Below, piece after piece: positions 23,095 through 32,300 of a stretch of DNA of 35,544 bases. The stretch is from Actinomadura harenae. Its GTDB lineage: Bacteria; Actinomycetota; Actinomycetes; Streptosporangiales; Streptosporangiaceae. Position 1 is the first letter of the stretch. Every line of letters begins with the position of its first letter. The position numbers and the translations under genes are program-made. The stretch is from the NCBI RefSeq assembly GCF_003696215.1, contig NZ_RFFG01000084.1:1-35544 (forward strand). The letters run 5' to 3'. The notes beneath the pieces are model-generated. The model did no database searches. It saw nothing but the letters and a program-made list of their open reading frames with translations, and had not been told where the DNA came from.

Positions 23095-24036
23095 ATGCCA
23101 CATCTCCCGGTCAGCGACGGAAATCTCCTCTATTGGGAAGCCCACGGAACGCCCAAGGGGGCTCCGGCGATCGTCCTGCACGGCGGCCCGGGCTCCGGCT
23201 GCGGCGAGGGCTGGCTGAACTTCTTCGACCTGGACGTCCACCGCGTCCACCTGCTCGACCAGCGCAACTGCGGCCGCAGCCTGCCCCACGCGGCCGAGCC
23301 CGAGATCGATCTCAGCGCCAACACCACCCAGCACCTGGTCGCCGACGTCGAGCGGCTCCGCGAGCACCTCGGCATCGACCGCTGGACGGTCCTGGGCGGC
23401 TCCTGGGGCAGCACCCTCGCCCTCGCCTACGCCGAGGCCCACCCGGAGCGCGTGACCGACATGGTCCTGTTCTCCGTCGTCACGACCACGCACCGCGAGG
23501 TCGACTGGATCACCCGGGGCGTCGCGCGCCTGTTCCCCGGACGCTGGGAGGCGTTCCGTGACGGCGTCCCCGAGGCCGAGCGGGACGGGAACCTCGCCGC
23601 CGCCTACTCACGCCTCCTCCACTCCCCCGACCCCGACGTCCGGGACAAGGCCGCGCGCGACTGGTGCACCTGGGAGGACACCCACGTCCGGTTCGGGACC
23701 GAGTTCCAGCGCAGCCCCCGCTACGAGGACCCGGTGTTCCGGATGTGCTTCGCCCGCCTCGTCACCCACTACTGGAAGAACGCGGCGTTCCTGGGCGAGG
23801 ACGAGCTGCTGCGCGGCGCGTCCCGGCTCGCCGGAATTCCGGGGACGCTCGTCCACGGGCGGCTGGACGTGAGCAGCTCGCCCGACATCCCCTGGAACCT
23901 CGCGCGCGCGTGGCCGGGCAGCGAGCTGAAGATCGTCGACGCGGGGCACTACGGAGGCGAGGACGCGATGGCGGCGGCCGTCAAGGCCGCCTTGAAGGCC
24001 CCGGCTCAGGTCGCGTACATCACGTCCACGGAATAG
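23095..24036 (+). CDS. pip: Proline iminopeptidase (S33 alpha/beta hydrolase)
   Basis: 313 residues. Oxyanion HGGPG at 29-33, nucleophile S103 in GGSWGS, acid D258 (HGRLDVS) and H285 (DAGHYG); the DQRNCGRS motif at 55-62 is typical of prolyl aminopeptidases, which remove N-terminal proline from peptides. Cytoplasmic, no signal peptide. ATG at 23095 with a GGGGG tract just upstream. Its last 31 bp overlap the tail of the convergent mshD gene. Confidence 0.94.
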   Translation: MPHLPVSDGNLLYWEAHGTPKGAPAIVLHGGPGSGCGEGWLNFFDLDVHRVHLLDQRNCGRSLPHAAEPEIDLSANTTQHLVADVERLREHLGIDRWTVLGGSWGSTLALAYAEAHPERVTDMVLFSVVTTTHREVDWITRGVARLFPGRWEAFRDGVPEAERDGNLAAAYSRLLHSPDPDVRDKAARDWCTWEDTHVRFGTEFQRSPRYEDPVFRMCFARLVTHYWKNAAFLGEDELLRGASRLAGIPGTLVHGRLDVSSSPDIPWNLARAWPGSELKIVDAGHYGGEDAMAAAVKAALKAPAQVAYITSTE

Positions 24037-24839
24037 CGGGCGAACCCGAGCGTGTCGTAAAGGTGCATGGCCGACCGGTTGTCCTCGTCGACGTAGAGGA
24101 GGATGGCCGGGACGCCGCGGTCCCTCAGGTGGTGAAGGCCGGTGAGGGTCAGGGTGCGGCCCAGGCCGAGCCCCTGCGCGGACGGGTCGACACCGATGAC
24201 GTAGACCTCGCCCAGCCCGTCCGGGTGGGTCTTCGTCCAGTGGAAGCCGATCAGGCGGCCGTCGCGCTCGGCCAGGAAGAAGCCCTCGGGGTCGAACCAG
24301 TCCTCGGCCTCGCGCGCGCGCACGTCGTCGATCGTCCACTGGCCCTGCTCGGGGTGGGTCGCGAACGCGCGGGCGTTGACCTCGAGCCACGCCTCCTCGT
24401 CCCGGCCGGGCTGGAAGGGACGGATCGTGACGCCGGGCGGCAGGACGACGTCGATCATCGGGTCGTCGGCCGACTTCCGCATCTGGAACAGGACGCGGCT
24501 GCGGGCCATCCCCTCGGACTCGCCCAGGCGCGCGGCCGCGGCCAGGTCGCCGTGGGCCCAGACGCGCAGCGGGCCGTCCGCCTTCTTCTTGAGCTCCCGC
24601 ACCAGCCGGCGCCCGAACCCGCGCCGCCGGTGCTCCGGGTGGACGACCAGCTCCCCCGACGCGGGCTCGTCGTCGGTCGCGGGGTCGAGGTGGGCGTAGC
24701 CGACGACCGTGTCGTTCTCCCGGACGACCACACCGATCCGGCCCGCCTTCAGCGCGAGCATGGCGTGCTCCGAGAGCGGCGCGACACCGTCCACCTTGGT
24801 GGCGGCCTCGACCAGTTCGACGATCTGCGACTCCGTCAT
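24006..24839 (-). CDS. mshD: Mycothiol synthase MshD
   Basis: 277 residues with two GNAT acetyltransferase domains; acetyl-CoA motifs RRRGFG (71-76) and QGLGLG (221-226). MshD acetylates the cysteine of Cys-GlcN-Ins to give mycothiol, the main thiol of actinobacteria. ATG 24839 is preferred: TAGGCT lies 6 nt upstream and there is no SD site, which suggests a leaderless mRNA; a GTG two codons earlier is the alternative. It overlaps the convergent peptidase gene by 31 bp. Confidence 0.95.
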   Translation of the reverse strand: MTESQIVELVEAATKVDGVAPLSEHAMLALKAGRIGVVVRENDTVVGYAHLDPATDDEPASGELVVHPEHRRRGFGRRLVRELKKKADGPLRVWAHGDLAAAARLGESEGMARSRVLFQMRKSADDPMIDVVLPPGVTIRPFQPGRDEEAWLEVNARAFATHPEQGQWTIDDVRAREAEDWFDPEGFFLAERDGRLIGFHWTKTHPDGLGEVYVIGVDPSAQGLGLGRTLTLTGLHHLRDRGVPAILLYVDEDNRSAMHLYDTLGFARYSVDVMYAT

Positions 24840-24942
24840 GATCACAGCCTAGGTCAGCGCGCCGGATTCGGAACCGGGCACCCCCGGATGTATCGCCCCG
24901 GACAGGTGGACACGCCGTAACAGGGGGCGCTGACTGGCAAAA

Positions 24943-24964
24943 CGTCACGAAACCGTCATGAGGT
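24943..24964 (+). promoter_or_regulatory. Possible degenerate PHO boxes before the 5'-nucleotidase
   Basis: CGTCA repeats exactly 11 nt apart (24943 and 24954), the spacing of PhoP direct repeats, about 45-60 nt upstream of a phosphatase gene. The match to the consensus is weak, so this is suggestive only. Confidence 0.3.
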
Positions 24965-25005
24965 CGTATGGATCGCGACGCGCCGGACGGTTAGGTTCGC
25001 GAACC

Positions 25006-26682
25006 ATGATCCGACCTCGTCTCACACTGGCCGCGGCGACCGCCGCGGTGGCGGTGACCGCGATCGCGGCGCAGCCCGCCGGGGCGGAGCCGTCGCACGG
25101 CCACGGCAGGACCGTGCCCGTGCGGCTGCTCGCCCTCAACGACTTCCACGGCAACCTCGAGGCGCCGACCGGCAGCTCCGGGACCGCCGTCGACGACAAC
25201 GGCCAGCCCGTCCCCGCGGGCGGCGCCGCCTACATCGCCGCGCACATCAAGCGGCTCCAGAACCACAACACGCTGAAGGTCGCGCAGGGCGACCTCATCG
25301 GCGCCTCCCCGCTGATCTCCGCCGCGTTCCACGACGAGCCGTCGGTGCAGTTCATGAACGACATCGGCCTGACCGCGTCGGCCGTGGGCAACCACGAGTT
25401 CGACGAGGGCCTGACCGAGCTGAAGCGCATCCAGAACGGCGGCTGCCACCCCGTCGACGGCTGCTCCCCCGCCGGGAAGTGGAAGGGCGCGAAGTTCGAC
25501 TACCTCGGGGCCAACGTGCTCCAGGAGTCGACGAACGAGCCCGCCCTCAAGCCCTGGACGATCCGCAAGATCAACGGCGTGCGCGTCGGCTTCATCGGCG
25601 TCGTCACCAAGACCACGCCGACCATCGTCACCGCGGACGGCATCAAGGGCCTGAGGTTCGACGACGAGGTCGCCGCGGCCAACCGGTCCGCGCGCGAGCT
25701 CAGGAAGCGCGGCGTCCACGCGATGGTGCTGCTCGTCCACGAGGGCGACAACGTCGTCCAGGGCTCCAAGCCGAACGACTGCGGCGTCGTGCCGGGCGCG
25801 GGCACCCGCATCGCCGCCGAGGCCGACCCGGACATCGACGTCGTCCTCTCCGGGCACACCCACCAGCAGTACGTCTGCACGGTCAAGGACCCGAAGGGGC
25901 AGCCGCGGCTGTACTCGTCCGGCTCGTCCTTCGGCCGCGTCATCACGCAGGTCGACCTCCAGGTGGACCGGAGGACCGACGACATCGTCCGGTCGTCCAT
26001 GAAGGGCGTCAACCACGTCGTCACCCGCGACGTGAAGCCGGACGGGCCGACCGCGACGTTCGTCCAGACCTGGAAGGACCGGGTCTCGACGATCGCGAAC
26101 AAGAAGATCGGCACGATCGGCGCCGAGCTCAACCGCAAGCAGAGCCCGGCCGGTGAGACCACGCTCGGCGACGTCATCGCCGACGCGCAGCTCGAGGCCG
26201 TCAAGGACAAGGGCGCGCAGGTCGCCGTCACGAACCCGGGCGGCGTCCGCGCCGACCTGGTGTTCAAGGACAACGGCACCGTCACCTACGGCGACGCGTT
26301 CGCCGTCCAGCCGTTCAGCAACGTCACCGGCGTCACCACGCTGACCGGCAGGCAGCTGGACGACATGCTCGAGCAGCAGTGGACGAGCGCGGGCGAGAAG
26401 ATCCTGCAGCCGTCCTCCGGCCTGCACTTCACCATCGACCGCACCAAGCCGATCGGCGACCGCGTCTCGGACATCACCATCGACGGCAAGCCCGTCGACC
26501 CGGCCGCGTCCTACAAGGTCGCCGCGAACAACTTCCTGCTCGGCGGCGGGGACGGCTTCACCGTCTTCACCCAGGGCAAGGACCAGGTGCTCGGCCCGAT
26601 CGACCTGGACGCGCTGGTGAGCTACCTCGGCTCCCACTCGCCCATCGCCCCGCCCGCGCTGGACCGCATCGCCGGCAAGTAA
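25006..26682 (+). CDS. Secreted 5'-nucleotidase / UshA-like metallophosphatase
   Basis: 558 residues from ATG 25006; the frame opens 16 codons earlier but the signal peptide begins MIRPRLTLAAA and ends near AGA at 25-27. Metal-binding motifs NDFHGN (45-50), GDLIG (95-99), GNHEFD (128-133) and GHTH (283-286); the C-terminal substrate domain has NPGGVR (410-415) and a late GGGDGF. It should release phosphate from extracellular nucleotides, which suits its place between the Pst and PiT transporters. No anchor is seen at the C terminus, so the protein is probably free outside the cell. TAGGTT lies 8 nt before the ATG, with no good SD. Confidence 0.94.
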   Translation: MIRPRLTLAAATAAVAVTAIAAQPAGAEPSHGHGRTVPVRLLALNDFHGNLEAPTGSSGTAVDDNGQPVPAGGAAYIAAHIKRLQNHNTLKVAQGDLIGASPLISAAFHDEPSVQFMNDIGLTASAVGNHEFDEGLTELKRIQNGGCHPVDGCSPAGKWKGAKFDYLGANVLQESTNEPALKPWTIRKINGVRVGFIGVVTKTTPTIVTADGIKGLRFDDEVAAANRSARELRKRGVHAMVLLVHEGDNVVQGSKPNDCGVVPGAGTRIAAEADPDIDVVLSGHTHQQYVCTVKDPKGQPRLYSSGSSFGRVITQVDLQVDRRTDDIVRSSMKGVNHVVTRDVKPDGPTATFVQTWKDRVSTIANKKIGTIGAELNRKQSPAGETTLGDVIADAQLEAVKDKGAQVAVTNPGGVRADLVFKDNGTVTYGDAFAVQPFSNVTGVTTLTGRQLDDMLEQQWTSAGEKILQPSSGLHFTIDRTKPIGDRVSDITIDGKPVDPAASYKVAANNFLLGGGDGFTVFTQGKDQVLGPIDLDALVSYLGSHSPIAPPALDRIAGK

Positions 26683-26694
26683 CCCCTGACGACG

Positions 26695-26728
26695 ACGAGG
26701 GCCGCCCCCAGCCGGGGACGGCCCTCGT
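26695..26728. terminator. Bidirectional terminator between nucleotidase and pit
   Basis: ACGAGGGCCG (26695-26704) pairs with CGGCCCTCGT (26719-26728), plus 4 inner G/C pairs. It lies 12 nt past the nucleotidase stop and 17 nt beyond the pit stop of the convergent gene. Confidence 0.82.
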
Positions 26729-26745
26729 TCTCATTGCTCCGGGTG

Positions 26746-27909
26746 CTAGGCCCCGAAGAAATGGACGATGTAGTAAACGACGGCGGCCACGATGGCGGCG
26801 GCGGGCATCGTCAGCACCCAGGCGATGACGATGTTCCCCGCGATGCCCCACCGGACGGCCGAGAGCCGCTTGGTCGAGCCCACGCCCATGATCGAGGCGG
26901 TGATCGTGTGCGTGGTCGAGATTGGAGCGTGCCAGATGTACGCGGTCAGGTACAGGATGACCGAGGCCGTCGCCTCGGCGGCGAAGCCCTTCGGCGGATC
27001 GACCTCGATGACCTTGCGCCCGAGCGTGCGCATGATGCGCCAGCCGCCCGCGTACGTCCCGGCCGACAGCGCGCCCGCGCAGAGCACGATGACCCACCAC
27101 GGGACGGAGTTGCCGTCCGAGTGGCCCGTCGTGACCAGCGCGAGGACGATGATGCCCATCGTCTTCTGCGCGTCCTGGAGGCCGTGTCCCAGCGCCAGCG
27201 ACGAGGCGGACAGCGTCTGCGCGATCCGGAACCGGCGGCCGACCTTGCTGGGGTTCTTCTTACGGAAGATCCACAGGATGGCCAGCATCACGCAGTACGC
27301 GGCGATGAACCCCACGATCGGCGAGACGACCATCGGGATCGCGACCTTGTCGATCACCTTGGCCCAGGCCACCGAGGACGCCGAGGCGAGCCCGGCGCCG
27401 ACCACGCCGCCGATGAGGGCGTGCGAGGACGACGAGGGCAACCCGAAGTACCAGGTGATGAGGTTCCAGGCGATCGCGCCGATCACGCCCGCGGCGACCA
27501 CGGTCAGGCCGTGCAGCCCGCTGGGCGGGGTGATCACCTCGCTGACCGTCTTGGCGACCTGGACGCCCAGCAGCGCGCCGAGCATGTTCATCACGGCCGC
27601 CATGAGGAGCGCGACGCGCGGTGTGAGGGCGCGCGTCGAGATCGCCGTGGCGATCGCGTTGGCCGCGTCGTGGAAGCCGTTGGTGTAGTCGAAGACCAGC
27701 GAGACCAGGACGACGAGCAGGAGCATCGCGACCTGCGACTCCGCCCGCACCCCCGTCACACCGAGCAGGATGACGACCAGCAGCCCGATCGGCAGCGCGT
27801 ACCAGAACCGGTGCGGGCCGCGACGGACCTGCTCGGCCAGGGTCGGCTCCTCGCCGGGGACGGAGGCGTCCTTGCTGAGGACCGCCCCCGGACCGCCGGG
27901 AACGCTCAT
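26746..27909 (-). CDS. pit: Low-affinity inorganic phosphate transporter, PiT family
   Basis: 387 residues with about ten membrane helices and both PiT repeat signatures: FDYTNGFHDAANA (73-85) and, in the second half, GHGLQDAQKTMG; also LPSSSSHALIGG and APISTTHT. Proton- or metal-coupled phosphate uptake. The ATG at 27909 overlaps the DUF47 stop (ATGA) and has AAGGA upstream, so it is coupled to its DUF47 partner. The N-terminal 30 residues are hydrophilic. Substrate is assigned by family; sulfate is transported by some relatives. Confidence 0.95.
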   Translation of the reverse strand: MSVPGGPGAVLSKDASVPGEEPTLAEQVRRGPHRFWYALPIGLLVVILLGVTGVRAESQVAMLLLVVLVSLVFDYTNGFHDAANAIATAISTRALTPRVALLMAAVMNMLGALLGVQVAKTVSEVITPPSGLHGLTVVAAGVIGAIAWNLITWYFGLPSSSSHALIGGVVGAGLASASSVAWAKVIDKVAIPMVVSPIVGFIAAYCVMLAILWIFRKKNPSKVGRRFRIAQTLSASSLALGHGLQDAQKTMGIIVLALVTTGHSDGNSVPWWVIVLCAGALSAGTYAGGWRIMRTLGRKVIEVDPPKGFAAEATASVILYLTAYIWHAPISTTHTITASIMGVGSTKRLSAVRWGIAGNIVIAWVLTMPAAAIVAAVVYYIVHFFGA

Positions 27910-28523
27910 GATTCCTTGACCGCGATCGTCTCGACCGTGTTGGCGACGTGCTCGAACGCGTCGGCCGCCTCCTCGAGCCGGTCGATGACCTGCTTCAGCT
28001 TCAGAACGGTCAGGGTGTCGTAGTCGCCCGAGAACAACTTGGCCAGCAGCTTCCGGTAGACCCGGTCGCCCTCGTTCTCCAGCCGGTTGATCTCGATCCA
28101 GTACTCGTTGAGCTCCTTCATCGAGCGCAGCCGCGGCATGGCCTCGGCGGTGAGCTCGGCGGCGCGCTCCAGGACCTCGACCTGGTGCACGATCTCCTTC
28201 GGGAACTCGTCGATCTTGTAGAGCACGACGAGGTCGGCGGCCTCCTCCATCTCGTCCATGACGTCGTCGATCTGGGAGGCCAGTCGGTAGATGTCCTCGC
28301 GGTCGAACGGCGTGATGAACGTTTCGTTCAGCCGCCGCATGATCGCGTGGGTGGCCTCGTCGCCCGCGTGCTCGCAAGCGCGCATCTTCTCAGCGATGGC
28401 TCCCCGGTCGGTGCCGTCGCTGATGAGCTCCACGAGCAACCTGGCGCCGGTGACCAGGTTGTTCGCCGAATCGGCGAACATGTCGTAGAAGCTGTCCTCA
28501 CGCGGCGTGAGACGCAAACGCAC
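27906..28523 (-). CDS. DUF47 (PhoU-like) Pit accessory protein
   Basis: 205 residues, all helical, of the DUF47 family related to PhoU. GTG 28523 is chosen because AGGAGA lies upstream and the family begins RLRLTPREDSFYDMF. E/D-rich motifs such as DREDIYRLASQIDDVMDEMEEAAD can bind metal clusters in PhoU. DUF47 genes regularly precede pit genes and are thought to control the transporter. The overlap with pit supports a shared function. Confidence 0.93.
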   Translation of the reverse strand: MRLRLTPREDSFYDMFADSANNLVTGARLLVELISDGTDRGAIAEKMRACEHAGDEATHAIMRRLNETFITPFDREDIYRLASQIDDVMDEMEEAADLVVLYKIDEFPKEIVHQVEVLERAAELTAEAMPRLRSMKELNEYWIEINRLENEGDRVYRKLLAKLFSGDYDTLTVLKLKQVIDRLEEAADAFEHVANTVETIAVKES

Positions 28524-28559
28524 GTCGTTCTCCTGAGATGCCGGAACAGTCCGCTGTGG

Positions 28560-28565
28560 ATCGTA
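28560..28565 (-). promoter_or_regulatory. Candidate -10 box for DUF47-pit
   Basis: TACGAT on the minus strand; a T-rich stretch (AGTTCTTTTTAC) lies where the -35 should be. The start would be near 28553, giving a leader of about 30 nt. I see no clear PHO box here. Confidence 0.35.
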
Positions 28566-28744
28566 GGCGCAACCGGCCGTAAAAAGAACTTTCGCCCCAG
28601 CTTCGACCGCCGTCCTCCATCCTCTCATCTACAAGGTTGCCCTAGATCACGACATGCACACCCGCGACACACAGCCCTGTCCAGCGGGATGTGCCGCCTC
28701 AGCGGGGACGTCACAGAGCGTGATCCAGGACGCGAAGTGATTTT

Positions 28745-28860
28745 CGTTACAGGAGGGCGTTCGAGGGCCTCGCGGGGCCCCGGAAGGGGCTCGCGGGGCG
28801 TTCGGGAGGCGCACGGAGGAGGCTCGCGGGGCGTTCGGGAGGGCCTCGGGAGGGCCTCGC
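28745..28860. repeat. GC-rich degenerate tandem repeat tract, non-coding
   Basis: A 22-nt unit (core GCTCGCGGGGCGTTCGGGAG) is identical at 28788-28809 and 28821-28842, 33 nt apart, with diverged partial copies before it; an 11-nt unit GGGAGGGCCTC is doubled at 28837-28858. This is most of the 423-nt gap 28524-28946. An open minus-strand frame over it is Pro/Arg/Ala low complexity and I do not call it a gene. Confidence 0.7.
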
Positions 28861-28887
28861 CGTGAGGGGGCCGGAGGGGCAAAAGCG

Positions 28888-28920
28888 GGTGCCGGGCGTC
28901 CGCTGGGACGTCCCGGCACC
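28888..28920. terminator. Terminator of the 62-residue gene
   Basis: A 14-bp stem (28888-28901 with 28906-28920, one bulge) with a 4-nt loop, 26 nt past the stop of the small leftward gene. Confidence 0.8.
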
Positions 28921-28946
28921 GGTTGGCCTGCCGACGAGCCGTCGCG

Positions 28947-29135
28947 CTATTCGCGTGACGACAGCTCGCGAAGACCGGGTTCGCGTCCGGACCTCACCCC
29001 GAGCACCATGTCGATCTCGGCGAGCGTGAGCGGCCGCTCGGCCGCCGCCACCGCGCTGAGCATCTCGGCGTAGAGTTCGATCTCGTCAAGTGCGACCCGG
29101 TCATGGACGCGCAGGTCGAGATTCCGCTGGCGCAC
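28947..29135 (-). CDS. Small conserved-looking helical protein, 62 aa
   Basis: GTG 29135 is selected because a perfect AGGAGG lies 8 nt upstream; the longer open frame (to 29270) has no such signal. The product (RQRNLDLRVHDRVALDEIELYAEMLSAVA...LTLAEIDMVLGV) is helical and ends with a segment resembling a small winged-helix or anti-toxin-like tail, but I cannot place it in a named family. The strong SD, the terminator downstream and coding-type third-position bias support a real gene. It lies downstream of the AAA+ gene on the same strand, separated by tandem hairpins. Confidence 0.72.
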   Translation of the reverse strand: MRQRNLDLRVHDRVALDEIELYAEMLSAVAAAERPLTLAEIDMVLGVRSGREPGLRELSSRE

Positions 29136-29346
29136 CGCGTCCACCTCCTGGTTGCGTTTCGCGTCCGCCACCTGCGATGACACCGTCTCCGCGCAGGGAC
29201 GGGCCGCACCCACTGCCCACGTCAAGGGTACGGTCCCGGTCCGCCGGGACGCATGACCCAAGAGGGCCATTCGGGGACCACTCCCGCCCCGTTCCTTCCC
29301 TGACCCGCCCGGATGATGCGCCCCCGCCCGCCCGGGTCATTCCACC

Positions 29347-29377
29347 GGGCCCGTTTTGCGGGCCCGTTTTGCGGGCC
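29347..29377. terminator. Tandem-repeat hairpins after the AAA+ gene
   Basis: The 13-nt unit GGGCCCGTTTTGC is present twice (29347-29359, 29360-29372) plus a partial third copy. Adjacent copies pair as GGGCCCG/CGGGCCC with a 5-nt loop, so a hairpin forms 16 nt or more past the stop at 29393. On the leftward transcript it is followed by A-runs rather than U-runs. Confidence 0.65.
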
Positions 29378-29392
29378 GTTCCGCCGGGGCCG

Positions 29393-32300
29393 TCAGTAGC
29401 CCTCGTGCAGGCCGCCCATCATCTGCTCGAGCGAGGACTCGGGCAGGTCGTTCACGGTGAGGCGGGCGACGGTGGACGCGTCGACGTCCGCCCCCGCGAG
29501 CCGCGCGGCCTGCCGGGCGATCGTCCCCTCGAACAGTTCGCGGACGGTGCGGGCGTAGCCGAAGGACGGGTCGCCGCGCATCTGCTCGAACCGGCTCAGC
29601 AGCTCGACGCGCAACTCCTCGTCCAGCATGTAGAGGTCGCGTTCGGCGTAGGACTGGAACAGCCCGACCAGCTCCCGGTCACCGAGCGGCTCGAACTCGA
29701 TGACCTGGCCGAACTCGGCGTAGAAGTCCGGGTTGGCGGCGAGGAAGGGGTGCAGGCCGTCCGGCGGTCCGGCGCACACGACGAGCAGCCGGTGGCCGTC
29801 CCGGCGGAGCACCGAGCGCAGCTCGTCGACCACCTCGGGGACGCGGTCGAGCAGGTGCGACTCCTGGACGAGCAGGACCCCGCCGAGCGCCTGCTCGACC
29901 ATCCCGCGCACGCGCGCCTCGGTGTCGTGCCCGTCGCGTCCGGTGAGGTGGACGGGACGGCACGCGACCACGTGTCCCGAGCCGAGCAGGCCGAGCGCGG
30001 CGAAGATCCCGCCGACCAGGCCCGCGACGGTCGACTTGCCGGTGCCGTGCGGGCCGGACAGCAGCAGGTGCAGCGGCCGGTGCTCGGTCACCCCGTACCG
30101 GGCGCGGTCGGCGGCGACGCGCGCGTCCTCGACGAGCTCGTGGACGGTGTTCTTCACGTCGTCCAGGCCGCGCAGGGCGTCGAGCTGCCGCAGGTAGCCG
30201 TCGATGTCGCCGGGCGGGCGCAGCGCCGGCTCCAGGCCCTCGGCGATGCCGTGGAAGTCCTGCGGGTCCAGGACGAGGCGGTCGCGCGAGGCGCCCGCCC
30301 GTTCCAGGTGCCGCTGGCACGCGGTGTCCAGGTACGTCTCGACCAGGCGCGCGTTCACCAGGTCGCCGGGGCCGCGCAGGCGGCCCAGGTCCTCGCGGGC
30401 GGTCTCGAGGGCGACGCCGCCGACCGTGACGCGCCGCTCGTCGGCGAGCAGGTGCAGCAGCGTCATCCGGTTCTCGGGGTCGGCGAGGTCGGGCAGCCGG
30501 TACACCCGGAACGTCTCGACCAGCCGCGGGTGGTCGGTGAGCATCCGCTTGTACGCGGACGGCTCGCACGTCGCGACGAGCGCGGTGTCGGCGGCCGGGT
30601 CGCGGCGCGCGCGCCGCACCGCCGACGCGATCGCCGCCGCGTCGGACGCCGCGAACAGCGCCGCGTCCAGCCGCTCGAACAGGATCGCCGGGCCGCGCTG
30701 GGCGAGGACCTGCTTCATCAGGTCGGCCGCGGTCGGCGGGGCCACGCCGTCCACCATGGTCTTCGGCGGAGCGCCCGACGCGGACCCGGATCCCGACTCG
30801 CGGACGTCGTCGGCGTCGTGCGCGCGGATCGTCTTGTCGCCGAGGCCGGCCTCGGCGAGGGTCAGCGCGATCAGGCGCGCGAGCCGCCGCTGCCCGGTGT
30901 GCGGCGCGCCGACCAGCAGCACGCTCGGCACCCCGCGCCGGATGCCGGACGCGTCGTCGACGCGGGTCGAGTCGTCCCCGGCGGTCAGCACGGCGTTGAA
31001 CGCCTCGGCCTGCTCGCGGACGCCGTCGAGGAGCTCGGCGGCGTCCTGCGCGCCGGACACGAACCCGATGCCGTACCGCTCCAGGACGCGCCGCTCGGTG
31101 CGGTCGCTCGGCGGCGGGATCTCGTGCACGGGACGTTCGGGCGACGGCGTCTGCTCGAAGTCGAAGTCGAAGCCGCCGATCATCGTCCCGGACATCACGC
31201 GCGTGCCGGGCGGGTCCGCCTTCTGCGGCGGCGGCCCGGCGGCCCCTGGGGGCGTTCCCGCGGCACCCGTGTCGTCCGGGCCGAGCACGCGTGTCCGGGA
31301 TGGCGGCGGCTTGCCGGGCTGGGGCGGGACGACCGGCGGCGCCTGCTGCTGGAACGCCGCGGGCTCGTCGAACCGCGTGCCGTGCGGATCGATCGGTTCC
31401 GGCCTCCCCATGCCCGGCGCCTGCACGGGCGCGCCCGGGTGGCCCGCCGGACCGTCCGGGTAGCCGGAAGGCTGAGGCATGCCCTGCTCATAGGACGGGA
31501 CAGGCGGCTGCGCGGGGGGCGCGGACCCGGACGGCGCGTAGCCCAGCGCCGCGTACGGCGGGTGATGCGCGGCGTTCTGCTCGTCCCTGGGGGGACCTCC
31601 GTCCGGCTTGGTCGCCTCCTCCAGGTCGTGCGGCGGCGTCACCGGCGGGCCGTACTGGTTGAACGCAGCGGGCGCCCCGGCCCCCGGACCCGCGTTCGGC
31701 GGGGCGAACCGACCGGGAGGCCGGCCCGGGGGCTGGCTCGGGGCCTGAATCGGGGGCTGGTTCGCGGACGGCACCATGCCACCGCCCGACGGCTGGAAGC
31801 CGAGGGCCGTGTACGGCGGGGCGAAGCTCTCCTGCTGCTCGTCCTTCGCGGTGGACGGCTTGGGCACGTGCGGAGCGGGCGCGCCGAACTGCGGGTCGGC
31901 GGACGGCGCGGGCTGTGCGGGCTGCGCGGGCTGCGCGAACGCCCGGTCGGCCTGCGCGGGCGGCTGCACGAACGGCTGGTCCTGGTTCGCCGGGGGCTGG
32001 ACGTGAGGCTGCGCGTAGGGCTGGGCGTACGGCTGCGCGGGCGGCTGGACGGCCTGGCCCGGAACGCCCGGCTGGCCGAACGCGCCCTGCGCGGCGTCCT
32101 GAGGCGGATATCCGGGCACGGCGGGCGGACCGAACCCGCCGGGGACGGGAGGCTGCCCGAGAGGCTGTGGAGCCTCTCCAGGGCCGGACGGACCTCCTGA
32201 GGCTCCCGGCATGCCCGGGCCGCCGGGCGGCGCGTACGGCGACTGGGGCGGCTGCGGGGGCTGTCCCGGCTGCGCGGGCTGGACGGCCAGACCGAACGGC

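Noticed and set aside
28745..28860. Possible CRISPR-like array
   Set aside because: Only two exact 22-nt copies with an 11-nt gap, degenerate flanks and no cas genes.
28647..28919. 90-codon leftward open frame in the repeat tract
   Set aside because: Pro/Arg/Ala low-complexity product generated by the GC-rich repeats, and it overlaps the terminator at 28888-28920.
29136..29270. Upstream extension of the 62-residue gene to a 107-codon frame
   Set aside because: The AGGAGG site 8 nt before GTG 29135 fixes the start; the extension has no coding-like composition.
29090..32200. 1,036-codon rightward open frame opposite the AAA+ gene
   Set aside because: Arg/Gly/Val-rich shadow frame caused by high GC; no motifs, while the opposite strand has clear AAA+ motifs.
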